From: Trinickia sp. Y13
GTDB lineage: Bacteria > Pseudomonadota > Gammaproteobacteria > Burkholderiales > Burkholderiaceae
Reading direction: 5' to 3'
NCBI RefSeq assembly: GCF_029522115.1
Contig: NZ_JAKWFK010000001.1
Span: 496,001 to 560,000 of the forward strand
Length of the DNA stretch: 64,000 nucleotides
Made by a program: the position numbers and the translations under genes. The notes under the pieces are model-generated. The model saw only the letters and a list, made by a program, of their open reading frames with translations. It made no database searches and had not been told where the DNA came from. This document shows, piece after piece, positions 1-8,589 of the stretch. Each line of letters begins with the position of its first letter. Position 1 is the first letter of the stretch.

Positions 1-446
1 GTATCGGCGTTCTTGCCGATGTTCAGCCCGAGCGGGCCGCGATAGCGCGCCGCTTGGACGTTCTTGACGAACTGATCGACGCCGCCGTTGTTGAAACCCA
101 TCCGATTGATCAGCGCGCCGGCCTCGGGCAGCCGAAAAATGCGCGGACGCGGGTTGCCCGGTTGCGCTCGCGGCGTGACCGTGCCCACTTCGATGAAGCC
201 GAAGCCGAGCGCCGCCAGACCGTCGATGCAGGCGCCATCCTTGTCGAGCCCTGCCGCGAGGCCGATCGGGTTGCGAAAGGCGATGCCCATGACGGTGCGC
301 GGAAGCTCCGGCACGTGTGGCGCAAGCAGGCGGGCGAGCCCGGTGCGGCCGGCGGCGCCGAGCGCGCGGAGCGTGAGATGGTGGGCGTCTTCCGCATCCA
401 TGCGAAAGAGGCCGGCGCGCACGAGCGGGTAAAGGGAACTGAGCAC
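1..446 (-). CDS. pyrD: Dihydroorotate dehydrogenase (quinone), class 2, N-terminal part, cut by window edge
   Basis: PyrD oxidises dihydroorotate to orotate in pyrimidine synthesis, passing electrons through FMN to the quinone pool at the inner membrane. About 148 N-terminal residues are visible and the rest lies left of position 1. The N-terminus ([18 protein letters not shown]) is the membrane-associating helix typical of class 2 enzymes. It is followed by [13 protein letters not shown], the FMN-binding start of the barrel, then [15 protein letters not shown] and NRMGFNN. The start is a GTG at 446, 15 codons before an internal ATG; it is chosen because class 2 enzymes need the residues in front of that Met. 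It is the last gene of a minus-strand run NUDIX-aat-bpt-pyrD. A short hairpin (470-490) lies in the leader. Family assignment is secure. Confidence 0.93.
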   Translation of the reverse strand, partial: MLSSLYPLVRAGLFRMDAEDAHHLTLRALGAAGRTGLARLLAPHVPELPRTVMGIAFRNPIGLAAGLDKDGACIDGLAALGFGFIEVGTVTPRAQPGNPRPRIFRLPEAGALINRMGFNNGGVDQFVKNVQAARYRGPLGLNIGKNAD

Positions 447-588
447 GGAGGGGCCGGTGGGAAAATGAGAACCCGCTATTTTAACGGGTTCGGCGGGCTC
501 GGTCGCCGTTAGCGCCGCCGGCCGGTGCGCCCGGCGGGACCGAGGCGCGAGCCGGAACCGAGTTCAGGGGATCGGCGTCGAGCAAGCA

Positions 589-1374
589 TCACGTCCCGGC
601 ATCGCCCGCAGCGGGATGCGCTGCCGGCAGTGGCGCCCACGCTCCGTCCACGAGCCCTTCGAGCGGCCGGAAGTTCGCTTTGTAGGCCATCTTCGCGCTC
701 TCTCGAATCCAATAGCCGAGGTAGACATGCGGCAGTCCCAAGCTCTTCGCTTGCTCGATCTGCCACAGGATGTTGTAAGTGCCGTAGCTCGCATGGTCCG
801 CTTCGGGTTCGAAGAACGTATAGACCGAGGACAAGCCGTCGCCCAGGATGTCGATCATGCTGACCATGCGCAGCACGCCGGCGTCGTGCGCGGCGTCAAG
901 CGGCTCCCGGAATTCGACGAGCCGTGAATTGATTCGGCTATGCAGAAGGAATTGCTCGTATTGGTCGCGGCTGTCGCGATCCATGCCGCCACCGGCATGC
1001 CGCGCCGCTTGATAACGCATATAGAGCACGTAGTGCTCTTCCTCGTAATGCAACGGCGCGACCGTTGCGACCAGCGTTGCGTGCCGCCGCCAGACGCGCC
1101 GCTGCGTGCGGTTCGGCTTGAACGCCGCGACGGGCACGCGCACGGGCACGCACGCGCGGCAGCCCTCGCAGTACGGCCGGTAAGTGAATACGCCGGAGCG
1201 GCGGAAGCCGGCCTTGACGAGCTCGGTATAGACGTCGGAATTGATGAGATGGCTCGGTGTCGCCACCTGCGAGCGTGCGATGCGGCCTTCCAAATAGCTG
1301 CAGGGATAGGGCGCGGTCGCGTAGAACTGCAGGGCGGAAAGCGGTGAAAGCGGCAGCTCATTCGGGTGAGTCAT
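589..1374 (-). CDS. bpt: Bacterial aspartate/glutamate leucyltransferase (Ate1-like, Bpt)
   Basis: This family transfers an amino acid from aminoacyl-tRNA to protein N-termini as part of the N-degron pathway. The bacterial Bpt type is known to add leucine to N-terminal Asp/Glu, although databases often label it arginyl-tRNA--protein transferase. The 261-residue product carries the N-terminal [10 protein letters not shown] stretch and the cysteine cluster [14 protein letters not shown] (about residues 68-80) shared with eukaryotic ATE1. Further motifs are [11 protein letters not shown] and [20 protein letters not shown], which form the GNAT-like C-terminal fold. It follows aat by 67 bases, so both N-degron transferases sit in one operon and would feed the same ClpAPS route. 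The exact substrate (Leu versus Arg) is inferred from the family. Confidence 0.92.
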   Translation of the reverse strand: MTHPNELPLSPLSALQFYATAPYPCSYLEGRIARSQVATPSHLINSDVYTELVKAGFRRSGVFTYRPYCEGCRACVPVRVPVAAFKPNRTQRRVWRRHATLVATVAPLHYEEEHYVLYMRYQAARHAGGGMDRDSRDQYEQFLLHSRINSRLVEFREPLDAAHDAGVLRMVSMIDILGDGLSSVYTFFEPEADHASYGTYNILWQIEQAKSLGLPHVYLGYWIRESAKMAYKANFRPLEGLVDGAWAPLPAAHPAAGDAGT

Positions 1375-1441
1375 TGGCGGCTCTCAAAGCATTGTTTCTT
1401 GCATGCCGCATCGATCGCGGGCGAGCGGTGCGAGCGTCCTT

Positions 1442-2179
1442 CTACGCCCCATGCGGCAAGACTTCGGCGAGCGCCGTTTTGTCGAAGCGCCACGGAATCG
1501 GGGCTGCGCCTACAGCGCTGCGCACGTGGGCGACGAACGTCTTGCGCGCGATCTCGCGTCCGCCAAGGGAAGCCAAATGCGGCGTATTCTGCTGGCAGTC
1601 TATCATTTCTATTTCGTGACGGCGCAGGTGTCCGACGAGCGCGGCCAGCGCGATTTTCGATGCGTCGCTCACGTGCGCGAACATCGATTCGCCGAAGAAC
1701 ATCGCGCCCAGCGCCACGCCATACAGGCCGCCCACGCGCTCGCCATCGAGCCAGGTTTCGACGCTGTGCGCATGGCCGGCGCGGTGCAAGCCAGCGTAAG
1801 CATCGACGATCTCGGCCGTGATCCAGGTGCCGCGCTGGCCGCGGCGGGGCGCTTGCGCGCAATTGCGCATGACCGCCGAGAAATCGGCATCGACGCGAAC
1901 CTCCCATCGCGGATCGCTCAGCACGCGCCGGAGCGTTTTGCGAAACGAGGGCGATACCTTGAATTCGCGCGGCAGCAACACCATGCGCGGATCGGGGCTC
2001 CACCAGAGCACGGGCTGGCCGTCCGAGTACCACGGGAAGATACCTTGCCGGTACGCATCGACCACCCGCCAGGGCAACAAGTCGGAGCTTGCGGCGAGCA
2101 AGCCGGGCGCGCCGCTTTCGTGGCCGAGCGCACGCTCGACGGGCGGGAATGGGTCGTCGGGGCCGAGCCAGGGGACCAT
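1442..2179 (-). CDS. aat: Leucyl/phenylalanyl-tRNA--protein transferase
   Basis: Aat adds Leu or Phe from aminoacyl-tRNA to proteins with N-terminal Lys or Arg, marking them for ClpS/ClpAP degradation in the cytoplasm. The family signatures are present: [12 protein letters not shown] near the N-terminus, [32 protein letters not shown] and [16 protein letters not shown] place the start at the ATG at 2179 ([13 protein letters not shown], 245 residues). The frame is open for another 30 codons upstream, but those codons run back into the NUDIX gene and do not look like the family. The stop codon of the NUDIX gene lies 20 bases upstream, so the two are probably co-transcribed, followed by bpt. Confidence 0.95.
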   Translation of the reverse strand: MVPWLGPDDPFPPVERALGHESGAPGLLAASSDLLPWRVVDAYRQGIFPWYSDGQPVLWWSPDPRMVLLPREFKVSPSFRKTLRRVLSDPRWEVRVDADFSAVMRNCAQAPRRGQRGTWITAEIVDAYAGLHRAGHAHSVETWLDGERVGGLYGVALGAMFFGESMFAHVSDASKIALAALVGHLRRHEIEMIDCQQNTPHLASLGGREIARKTFVAHVRSAVGAAPIPWRFDKTALAEVLPHGA

Positions 2180-2198
2180 GCGAGGGGCTTGAGCGCGG

Positions 2199-2744
2199 TT
2201 AGCCGTCGCGCAGCGACCGGAAAATGTCGCCCGTATGCAGCCCGTAATTGCCGGCGGAACGATCGGCAAAGAAAAAGCGCAACGTCTGGCCGACCGTCGG
2301 GAATGCGATGTCTTCCCACGGAATTTCGCTTTCGTCGAACAGGCGCACTTCGAGACTCTCTTCGCCGGCCGCGACGTCGATGTCGAGCAGCCGCGCGAGA
2401 TAGAACAGATGCACTTGATGGACGTGAGGCACGTTCAAGAGCGAGAACAAATGCTGCACCTCCACCCGGGCGCCGGCCTCTTCGAGCGTTTCGCGCGCGG
2501 CGGCCTCGGCCGTCGTTTCGCCCATCTCCATGAAACCGGCGGGCAGGGTCCAGTAGCCGTAGCGCGGTTCGATCGCGCGCCGGCAGAGCAGCACCTTGTC
2601 TTCCCAAACGGGCACCGTGCCCACGACGTTGCGAGGATTCTGATAATGCACGGCGCCGCAGCTTTCGCAGACGAATCGCTCGCGGTTGTCGCCGGGCGGA
2701 ATGCGTAAGCTGACTGCTTGACCGCAGACGGAACAGAATTTCAT
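2199..2744 (-). CDS. NUDIX hydrolase with N-terminal zinc ribbon
   Basis: A 181-residue protein with an N-terminal zinc ribbon (C4, C7, C26, C29) followed by a complete Nudix box starting at G70 ([20 protein letters not shown]), which binds the metal and hydrolyses nucleoside diphosphate-linked substrates. The zinc ribbon is shared with NudC-type NADH pyrophosphatases, but the long NudC N-terminal domain is absent, so the substrate cannot be named. The C-terminal part ([17 protein letters not shown]) follows the pattern of uncharacterised zinc-ribbon Nudix proteins. It is the first gene of the run with aat, bpt and pyrD. The start ATG has the zinc ribbon immediately after it, which supports the choice. 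Confidence 0.88.
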   Translation of the reverse strand: MKFCSVCGQAVSLRIPPGDNRERFVCESCGAVHYQNPRNVVGTVPVWEDKVLLCRRAIEPRYGYWTLPAGFMEMGETTAEAAARETLEEAGARVEVQHLFSLLNVPHVHQVHLFYLARLLDIDVAAGEESLEVRLFDESEIPWEDIAFPTVGQTLRFFFADRSAGNYGLHTGDIFRSLRDG

Positions 2745-2841
2745 AGGAAGCGCGTGGAACGGAGTGATGCGAGTGTATCACCGGGCGCGCGCGATGCTGC
2801 GCCGGGCGCAATCTTCGGACGCAGCGCCGGCGCTGGCGCAC

Positions 2842-2867
2842 GAAAAAGCCGGGCGCTCGGCCCGGCT
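2842..2867 (-). terminator. Rho-independent terminator of the OFA transporter unit
   Basis: A seven-base GC stem (2848-2854 with 2860-2866) and a five-base loop are followed, on the minus strand, by a run of five U. It lies 29 bases past the stop of the 43-residue small subunit, in the right orientation to end the MFS-small subunit transcript before the NUDIX gene. Confidence 0.8.
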
Positions 2868-2895
2868 CGAGATGCAGTGGACTGCTCGGCAGCGC

Positions 2896-3027
2896 TTAGC
2901 CGAACAGTTTCATCGCCTGCCTGAGCGTGTTGACGACGCCCCAGGTCAACGGAATGAGCACATAGGCCCAAAAGACGGCGAGACTGACGGCGCTCGTTCG
3001 GCGCGGGGTTTGCGTGGCGTGTTCCAT
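2896..3027 (-). CDS. Small single-pass membrane protein, MFS transporter small subunit type (43 aa)
   Basis: A 43-residue ORF starting MEHATQTPRR and ending QAMKLFG, with one hydrophobic segment (about residues 14-33, SLAVFWAYVLIPLTWGVV) flanked by basic residues. It has a strong ribosome binding site (AAGGAGAT, about 5 bases before the ATG) and starts 9 bases after the stop of the OFA-type MFS transporter, so the two are translationally close. Very short proteins of this shape are found directly downstream of OFA/YhjX-like transporters and are annotated as MFS transporter small subunits; that assignment is from memory of the family. A role as a partner or stabiliser of the transporter is inference. 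Confidence 0.8.
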   Translation of the reverse strand: MEHATQTPRRTSAVSLAVFWAYVLIPLTWGVVNTLRQAMKLFG

Positions 3028-3036
3028 GAGATCTCC

Positions 3037-4449
3037 TTAGCGGTCCGCCGCGAGTTCAGCGTCGCTCATGTGATGCTTCTCGTCGACGCGTTTGACGAGC
3101 AGATTGCAGACGAAGCCGACGATGAGCAGCGCCGTCATGATGTGCACCGTCATCGTATAGGCGTCGGCCTTGGCCACGCCGTGCGCCACTTCATAGGCGC
3201 GGATGTAGTTGACGAGCACGGGGCCGGCCACGCCCGCGGCGGCCCAGGCCGTCAACAGCCGTCCGTGAATGCCGCCGACGAAGGCCGTGCCGAACAAGTC
3301 GGCCAGGTAGGCGGGCACCGTCGAAAAGCCGCCGCCGTACATCGACAAAATCACGCAGTAAGACAGCACGAAGAGCGCAATATTGCCCGAGGTCGCGAAG
3401 TTCGGCACGAGGTAATAGAGCACGGCGCCCAGCACGAAGAACACGGAGTAGGTGTTCTTGCGTCCGAGCTTATCGGACGAGGACGCCCAGACGAAGCGCC
3501 CGCCCATGTTGAACAGCGAGAGCAGGCCGACGAAGCCCGCGGCGGCGGCCGGCGTCACCGTGTTCTTGAAGCTTTCTTGAATCATGACCGACGCCTGGCC
3601 CAGGATGCCGATGCCGGCCGTCACGTTCAAGAACAGCACGAGCCATACGAGATAGAACTGGGGCGTGGTCAGCGCGCGATCGATGTGAACGTGATTGCGC
3701 GTGATCATCTTGTGCGACGTGTCGGGGGGCACCCAGCCGGCCGGCTTCCAATCGGGCGCGGGCACCCGGATGGCCAGCGCGCCGATCGTCATCGAGATGA
3801 AATAGGCGATGCCGAGCACGACGAACGTCTCGGCCACGCCCACGCTCGTTGCGCTCTTGAAGTGGTTCATCAGCGCAACGGAAAGGGGCGCCGCGATTAT
3901 CGCGCCGCCGCCAAAACCCATGATCGCCATGCCAGTCGCCATGCCGCGGCGATCGGGGAACCAACGAATCAGCGTGGAAACCGGCGAGACGTAGCCGAGC
4001 CCGAGTCCAATGCCGCCGATGACTCCGTAGCCCAGATACAGCAGCACGATCTGATGCAGCCAGACGCCGAGCGCCGAGATCAAGAAGCCGCCGCCGAAGC
4101 AGCAGGCCGCCGTAAACATCGTGCGGCGCGGGCCCACGTGTTCGAGCCACTTGCCGGCAAACGCCGCCGATAGGCCGAGGAAGACGATTGCGAGCGAAAA
4201 GATCCAGCCGAGCGTCGTCAGCGGCCAGTCGCCGGGCGCCGGTTGCGTGATGCCGATGACTTTCGTCAGCGGGCCGTTGAATACGGAGAATGCGTACGCT
4301 TGGCCGATACACAGATGCACGGCCAGCGCGGCGGGAGGAACCATCCAGCGCGAGAACCCGGGCGCGGCGACGGTCGCTTGCTTCGAAAAAAATGGCGGCG
4401 AGCCGGCGAAGCCGGTCGTTTCGGTCGTGCTGCTCACAGTGGTCTCCAA
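3037..4449 (-). CDS. OFA-family MFS transporter (oxalate/formate antiporter-like)
   Basis: A 470-residue protein with about 12 hydrophobic segments. After a Ser/Thr-rich N-terminal tail it shows LCIGQAYAFSVFNGPLTK and the loop motif GKWLEHVGPRRTMF (motif A type) between helices 2 and 3. These are followed by GLGYVSPVSTLIRWFPDRRG, a stretch typical of the OFA subfamily that includes OxlT and E. coli YhjX. The substrate is therefore probably a small organic acid or dicarboxylate, but oxalate specificity cannot be read from the sequence. It forms a unit with the 43-residue membrane protein just downstream, closed by a terminator at 2842-2867. Confidence 0.88.
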   Translation of the reverse strand: METTVSSTTETTGFAGSPPFFSKQATVAAPGFSRWMVPPAALAVHLCIGQAYAFSVFNGPLTKVIGITQPAPGDWPLTTLGWIFSLAIVFLGLSAAFAGKWLEHVGPRRTMFTAACCFGGGFLISALGVWLHQIVLLYLGYGVIGGIGLGLGYVSPVSTLIRWFPDRRGMATGMAIMGFGGGAIIAAPLSVALMNHFKSATSVGVAETFVVLGIAYFISMTIGALAIRVPAPDWKPAGWVPPDTSHKMITRNHVHIDRALTTPQFYLVWLVLFLNVTAGIGILGQASVMIQESFKNTVTPAAAAGFVGLLSLFNMGGRFVWASSSDKLGRKNTYSVFFVLGAVLYYLVPNFATSGNIALFVLSYCVILSMYGGGFSTVPAYLADLFGTAFVGGIHGRLLTAWAAAGVAGPVLVNYIRAYEVAHGVAKADAYTMTVHIMTALLIVGFVCNLLVKRVDEKHHMSDAELAADR

Positions 4450-4704
4450 GTCGTGTCGTTATCGCTGATCGGCAGCCGGCAAGGCGAGTTGCCCGACCCC
4501 CTGCGCGGCCATTAATCTTACTTTTCGGATGCCGCGCGCACAACGATATGAGCAGTGGCCCTGGCGTGCAATAGGAAAGGCGAATGCATAAAGGGTTACG
4601 ACCGGTACCGTGCCGATGAATGGGATGCGTCGGGTAGGGTGCGGCCGCGGGCAGCAATAGCAATGCCTTGCTTCGCGCGACGCGTGCAAAAACCGCACAA
4701 AAAC
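4450..4704. other. Intergenic region without recognisable gene
   Basis: Between the OFA transporter start and the tRNA-fMet terminator I see no convincing coding sequence on either strand. An open frame on the minus strand runs from about 4809 to 4459, but it crosses the tRNA terminator hairpin and its composition is not protein-like. The region must hold the transporter promoter; no clear -35/-10 pair was identified. Confidence 0.5.
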
Positions 4705-4730
4705 AAAAAGCCCGATCCAGGGATCGGGCT
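4705..4730 (-). terminator. Rho-independent terminator downstream of tRNA-fMet
   Basis: An AGCCCGATCC / GGATCGGGCT inverted repeat (4709-4718 with 4721-4730) is followed on the minus strand by UUUUUG and a further U-rich stretch. It lies about 130 bases past the tRNA 3' end in the correct orientation. Confidence 0.8.
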
Positions 4731-4857
4731 TCGATGTGCTGCCGTTCACTACGGTGTTCTGGCTCACGCAGACGATAAGGACTTGAGTCCATGCATCGTC
4801 GATCTTCATGCTGCTTGGCGTGTTTCGGCGCTTCGTTCTTGCTGCTGCTAAGCGCTT

Positions 4858-4934
<77 letters not shown>

Positions 4935-5237
4935 TCCGTCGAAAAATGAAATTATAGGGGAAACCATAGCCGCGTGCAACCGATATCGTCGGCCGCGTCC
5001 AAACATCCGACGGGTTTGCCGGCGCTGCGGCTGCACGCCTACGCTAGAATCGGCTCGCAGTGGCCTTATGGTGGGTTGGTATGGCGCTTGGGTTCGCGCG
5101 CGGGTTCGACCTGGCTGCCACGCGGCCGCGCCGGTGCGAACGGGCAATACGGCGCTGTCCGGCCGGCACGATGTCTGCGGGCGATGCGCTTCTCTTGCGT
5201 CTTCTCTTCCTTCGTTCCTTTTTTCGTTTCCTTGCCT
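4935..5237. other. Promoter/leader region before the UPF0303 gene
   Basis: About 300 bases between the tRNA and the UPF0303 start. A TAGAAT box at 5045-5050 on the plus strand is a good -10 candidate, but no matching -35 was found. The frame upstream of the chosen UPF0303 start stays open through most of this stretch, yet it gives no recognisable protein. Nothing else is seen. Confidence 0.35.
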
Positions 5238-5735
5238 ATGAATCTCGATCACGATCTGCAAGCCGTCGCTAAACAGGAACATACGCTCGTCTTCCCGCGA
5301 TTCGATGCCGCGCGCGCGTGGCAGCTCGGGACGTTTCTGCGAGAGTTGGCAATTGCGCGCGGCCATGCGGTCGCCATCGACGTTCGCACGTTCGGGCTGC
5401 CGCTGTTCTTCAGCGCCCTCGACGGCACGGCGCCGGACAATTCGGCGTGGGTGCGGCGCAAGAGCGGCGTGGTCGCGCATTTCCGGCGCAGTTCGTATGC
5501 CGTCGGCCTGCGCTTGCAGCAGAGCGGCTCGACGTTGGTGGACAAATACGGCTTGCCGCCCGCCGACTATGCCGCGGCCGGCGGCTCGTTTCCGATCACG
5601 CTGGCGGGCCTGGGCGTCATCGGCTCCGTCACGGTCTCGGGCTTGACACAACGCGCCGATCACGAACTCGTCGTCGAGGCGCTGTGCGCCGAGCTCGATC
5701 ACGATTTCGCCGATCTCGCACTCGATAAGGTTTGA
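5238..5735 (+). CDS. UPF0303 / heme-degrading-domain (HbpS-like) protein
   Basis: A 165-residue protein from the ATG at 5238 ([10 protein letters not shown]). The frame is open further upstream, including an ATG at 5183 preceding a hydrophobic stretch, but family members start with this MNL-type segment. Recognisable features are the hydrophobic core and [21 protein letters not shown] in the C-terminal half, typical of the HbpS/GlcG-like fold (DUF336 clan). Some proteins of the fold bind heme, but UPF0303 members have no firmly established role. It is followed after 3 bases by an SMR efflux gene, so the two are probably co-transcribed. Confidence 0.8.
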   Translation: MNLDHDLQAVAKQEHTLVFPRFDAARAWQLGTFLRELAIARGHAVAIDVRTFGLPLFFSALDGTAPDNSAWVRRKSGVVAHFRRSSYAVGLRLQQSGSTLVDKYGLPPADYAAAGGSFPITLAGLGVIGSVTVSGLTQRADHELVVEALCAELDHDFADLALDKV

Positions 5736-5738
5736 TCG

Positions 5739-6077
5739 ATGGGCGGCTCGGCATACATCTGGCTGGCGGTGGCGATCATCGCCGAAGTAATCGGCACCTC
5801 CGCGCTTCGCGCCTCGGAGGGCTTCACCCGCCTTGCTCCGGCGCTTGTCGTCGCGGGCGGATACGCGCTCGCTTTCTATTGTCTGTCCATGACCTTGAAG
5901 ACGATGCCCGTCGGTATCGTATATGCGATTTGGTCTGGGGTCGGCATCGTGCTCATCACGCTCGTGGCGATGGTCCTGTATCGTCAAGTGCCCGACCTCG
6001 CCGCCGTGGCAGGACTGTCGCTGATCGTCGCCGGGGTCGTCGTGCTCAACCTCTTTTCGGATATGCAGGCGCACTGA
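5739..6077 (+). CDS. Small multidrug resistance (EmrE-like) efflux protein
   Basis: A 112-residue protein with four predicted transmembrane helices. The key glutamate of helix 1 is present at E16 (IIAEVIGTSALRASEGF). YAIWSGVGIVLIT in helix 3 matches the quaternary-ammonium/multidrug branch (EmrE/QacE), where YxxWSGxG is conserved, rather than the guanidinium exporters (Gdx/SugE). SMR proteins work as antiparallel dimers in the inner membrane and swap protons for lipophilic cations. It lies 3 bases after the UPF0303 gene; drug specificity is inferred. Confidence 0.9.
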   Translation: MGGSAYIWLAVAIIAEVIGTSALRASEGFTRLAPALVVAGGYALAFYCLSMTLKTMPVGIVYAIWSGVGIVLITLVAMVLYRQVPDLAAVAGLSLIVAGVVVLNLFSDMQAH

Positions 6078-6170
6078 GTGCGCGGCGCCTCGTGTGCGGG
6101 CCGATCGTCGCCCCGCACGACGCGAGCGCGTGCTACCTTGTGCGCTTCTGGACTTTCTCGTACGTCGCTC

Positions 6171-7322
6171 ATGCCCACGCAAGAACCGGCGCCAGTCGAT
6201 ATCGACGAAGTGCGCACCCGTGTCGAAAATCGGATTGGCTTCATCGAGCTGAATCGACCGCAAGCGCTCAACGCCCTGTCTCTGCCGATGATTCAAGCGA
6301 TGCAGGCCGCGCTCGACGCTTGGCGCGACGATCCGCGCGTGTTGGCCGTCGTCGTGCGCAGCCTGCATCCGCGTGCGTTCTGCGCCGGCGGCGACGTGCG
6401 CCGCTTGTATGAAGCGGGGCGGCGAGGAGATGTCGCGGGGCGCGACGCCTTCTTCGTCGGCGAATACACGCTCGATCACGCCATCTTTACGTACGGCAAG
6501 CCGTACATCGCCCTGATGGAAGGCGTGGTCATGGGCGGGGGCATGGGCATCTCGCAAGGCGCGCATCGCACGGGCGGGCTACGCATCGTCACCGAGACGA
6601 CCAAGATGGCGATGCCCGAAACGCGGATCGGTTTGTTCCCCGATGTCGGCGCGGGCTGGTTCCTCGCGCGCACGCCCGGCGCGATCGGCCGTTATCTCGC
6701 GGTCACCGGGGCCACGATCGACGCGGCGGATGCGCTTTACGCCGGGCTGGCCGATGCGTACCTCGATGCGTCGGCGATACCGCAGCTCATCGCGGCCCTG
6801 GCAACAACACATTTCGAGGAAAAGCGCGACGTGCTGGCGTGCGTGGAGCGGTTCACGAGCACTAGCGCACCGGCCGCGTCTGCCGAGCTAGCGGCGGCCC
6901 CGACTGCGCTTTCGCTGGCCGCGCTGCGGCCTTGGATCGACCGGCATTTCGGCCATGCAGACGTCGCTGGCATCGTCGCGTCGCTCGAAGCGGAGAGCGA
7001 GAGCGCTGCGCGCAAGTGGGCGCAAGAGACGATCGGCGCGATGCGCGAGCGCTCGCCGCTATCGATGGCCGTGTCGCTCGAGGTGGTCGCGCGGGCGGAG
7101 GGGCCGATGTCCGATTGCCTGCGGCGCGATCTCGATTTGACACGGTCGATGTTCGACTACGGCGACGTGGTGGAGGGCGTGCGCGCGCGTATCGTCGACA
7201 AAGACAATCGCCCGGTATGGCGTATCGCGAACATCGAGGATGTGACCCGCGCGGAAGTGGAGCACATGTTCGTGAGCCCTTGGACGCCCGAGACGCATCC
7301 GTTGCGCCATCTCGCAGGGTGA
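6171..7322 (+). CDS. 3-hydroxyisobutyryl-CoA hydrolase (enoyl-CoA hydratase/isomerase family)
   Basis: A 383-residue crotonase-fold protein. It has the oxyanion-hole region AFCAGGDVRRLYEAG (about residues 70-83), the helix MGGGMGISQGAHR, and MPETRIGLFPDVG with E150 and D158 at the eight-residue spacing of the two catalytic acids of HIBCH enzymes. The length also fits HIBCH, which is longer than simple enoyl-CoA hydratases. In valine catabolism the enzyme releases 3-hydroxyisobutyrate from its CoA ester. The ATG at 6171 (MPTQEPAPVD) is preferred over an in-frame start at 6078, whose extra 31 residues are Arg/Ser-rich and unlike the family. No other valine-degradation gene lies next to it. Confidence 0.88.
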   Translation: MPTQEPAPVDIDEVRTRVENRIGFIELNRPQALNALSLPMIQAMQAALDAWRDDPRVLAVVVRSLHPRAFCAGGDVRRLYEAGRRGDVAGRDAFFVGEYTLDHAIFTYGKPYIALMEGVVMGGGMGISQGAHRTGGLRIVTETTKMAMPETRIGLFPDVGAGWFLARTPGAIGRYLAVTGATIDAADALYAGLADAYLDASAIPQLIAALATTHFEEKRDVLACVERFTSTSAPAASAELAAAPTALSLAALRPWIDRHFGHADVAGIVASLEAESESAARKWAQETIGAMRERSPLSMAVSLEVVARAEGPMSDCLRRDLDLTRSMFDYGDVVEGVRARIVDKDNRPVWRIANIEDVTRAEVEHMFVSPWTPETHPLRHLAG

Positions 7323-7349
7323 GGGCTGCGCGGGCAGCTTCGCTCGGCG

Positions 7350-7778
7350 TTAGCCTTCGTCCAGCGCCGGGTTCATGAAGGCGCGCATGAACACGAGCGC
7401 GCCCCAGCCCCACACCGCATTCGCTGTAAAGCCCACGGCCAGGCGCGGCAACATGTTGCCGCTCGGCCAGATGCCGCGCGCCGGGTCGACCATGAACACG
7501 CGCGCCGCCGTCAACACGATGCCGCCGAAGACGAACGCTTGCACCCACGGAGCGGCGCGTTCGGGCCCGACGCGCAGCAGCCACGCCATCAGCACCGCAC
7601 AAGCTGCGCTCCAAATGGCATTCGCGATGAATTCGGGCATGCCGAGCGGCACGAATGGCTCAGTTGAAAAGCCAGTCGCATCGATCAAGCCCGCGGCGTG
7701 CAGCAAGGCGAGCGTCGCTTCGTGAAAGAAGAGTGCGGCGAGAAATCCCGAAACGAACGGCAGAATGATCTTTTGCAT
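7350..7778 (-). CDS. Conserved small integral membrane protein, unknown function
   Basis: A 142-residue protein from the ATG at 7778 (MQKIILPFVSGFLAALFFHE) with four hydrophobic segments around residues 3-22, 47-66, 78-95 and 110-130. The conserved-looking stretches FFHEATLALLH and NAVWGWGALVFMRAFMNPAL suggest a small channel- or anchor-like membrane protein. I do not recognise a characterised family. It converges on the preceding 3-hydroxyisobutyryl-CoA hydrolase gene. An upstream in-frame start at 7868 would add 30 Arg/Ala-rich residues and is less likely. Confidence 0.65.
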   Translation of the reverse strand: MQKIILPFVSGFLAALFFHEATLALLHAAGLIDATGFSTEPFVPLGMPEFIANAIWSAACAVLMAWLLRVGPERAAPWVQAFVFGGIVLTAARVFMVDPARGIWPSGNMLPRLAVGFTANAVWGWGALVFMRAFMNPALDEG

Positions 7779-7973
7779 GGGGTGCGGGGCGAGGGCTCGG
7801 CGGCGGACCGCGCAACGGGGCGCGGCTCGCGCGAGCGGGCGCGCTCGCGAAATCGGAACGAGCGACATTATAGGCGGACCCGCCGGCGACTCTGTTGGCG
7901 TGAGGCGCAGGTGCAGCGAACTGCTGGGAAAGTGCTACTCTGAATTGCGATAGCCAGCGAAAAGGAGCGGGCC

Positions 7974-8171
7974 ATGTCCAAATCCTTGAGTCCGGAAGCC
8001 ATCGAAGCGCTGCGGCGTTTGAACGAAGTCGGCATTGGGCAGACGCCGCCGCTCGTCTCGACATCCATTGCCGCCGAGTTGCTGGGCGCGGGGCTTGCCG
8101 ACGAAAACGGCAACGGCGCCATCGAGATCACCTGCGACGGCCGAAAGTATTTGTCCGGGGATTGCGATTAG
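7974..8171 (+). CDS. Small hypothetical protein (65 aa)
   Basis: A 65-residue acidic protein (MSKSLSPEAIEALRRLNEVG) with a clear ribosome binding site, AAAAGGAG, 10 bases before the ATG. The pattern (helix, then VSTSIAAELLGAGLADENGNGAIEITCDGRKYL) resembles a short winged-helix-like unit, in which a helix is followed by a beta wing ending in G-x-x-Y/F-L, but no family can be named. It is followed by another small gene beginning 44 bases downstream. Confidence 0.65.
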   Translation: MSKSLSPEAIEALRRLNEVGIGQTPPLVSTSIAAELLGAGLADENGNGAIEITCDGRKYLSGDCD

Positions 8172-8215
8172 CGAAGCTGCGCTTCGCCATGCGCGTCCGT
8201 GATACGGAGGGCACC

Positions 8216-8476
8216 ATGGAATCGAATGGGATCGACATGGGCGACTACGTCGAGCGCTACCGCTCGTTTACGCTGGAAGTCGCCATCGAGCAGGATATGA
8301 CCGGCCTCAAATCGCATTATCGTGTCTTGCGAGATGAAGAGGTGGCATTGGACTGGCGCCTGGTGTCCGTCGACGATACCTGGCCGACCGAGCGACGCGC
8401 GGCACAGCATGCGCTCGAGGCCGCACGCGCGGCCGTGGAGGCGGAGTTGGCCTGCGCATGGCCGCGTCAGCGGTAA
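8216..8476 (+). CDS. Hypothetical protein (86 aa)
   Basis: An 86-residue product (MESNGIDMGDYVERYRSF) starting at the ATG at 8216, which has GGAGG 6 bases upstream. Longer in-frame starts at 8162 or 8189 lack such a site and overlap the preceding gene. The sequence alternates beta-like segments (YRSFTLEVAIEQ, HYRVLRDEEVALDWRLVSVD) with a C-terminal Ala-rich helix. The function is unknown; spacing suggests co-transcription with the 65-residue ORF before it. Confidence 0.6.
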   Translation: MESNGIDMGDYVERYRSFTLEVAIEQDMTGLKSHYRVLRDEEVALDWRLVSVDDTWPTERRAAQHALEAARAAVEAELACAWPRQR

Positions 8477-8589
8477 AGAGCGACGGCGGCCAATGTTGCC
8501 TCCGGGGGGGGGCTCGGTTCGTCCTCAATTCCCCCGCATCGGGTTGCCCGCTTGTTCGAGGCGCCTCGCGAGGCGCGGCGAATGAGGCA

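Noticed and set aside
4459-4809. 116-codon minus-strand frame near tRNA-fMet
   Set aside because: It runs through the tRNA terminator hairpin and has no family-like sequence.
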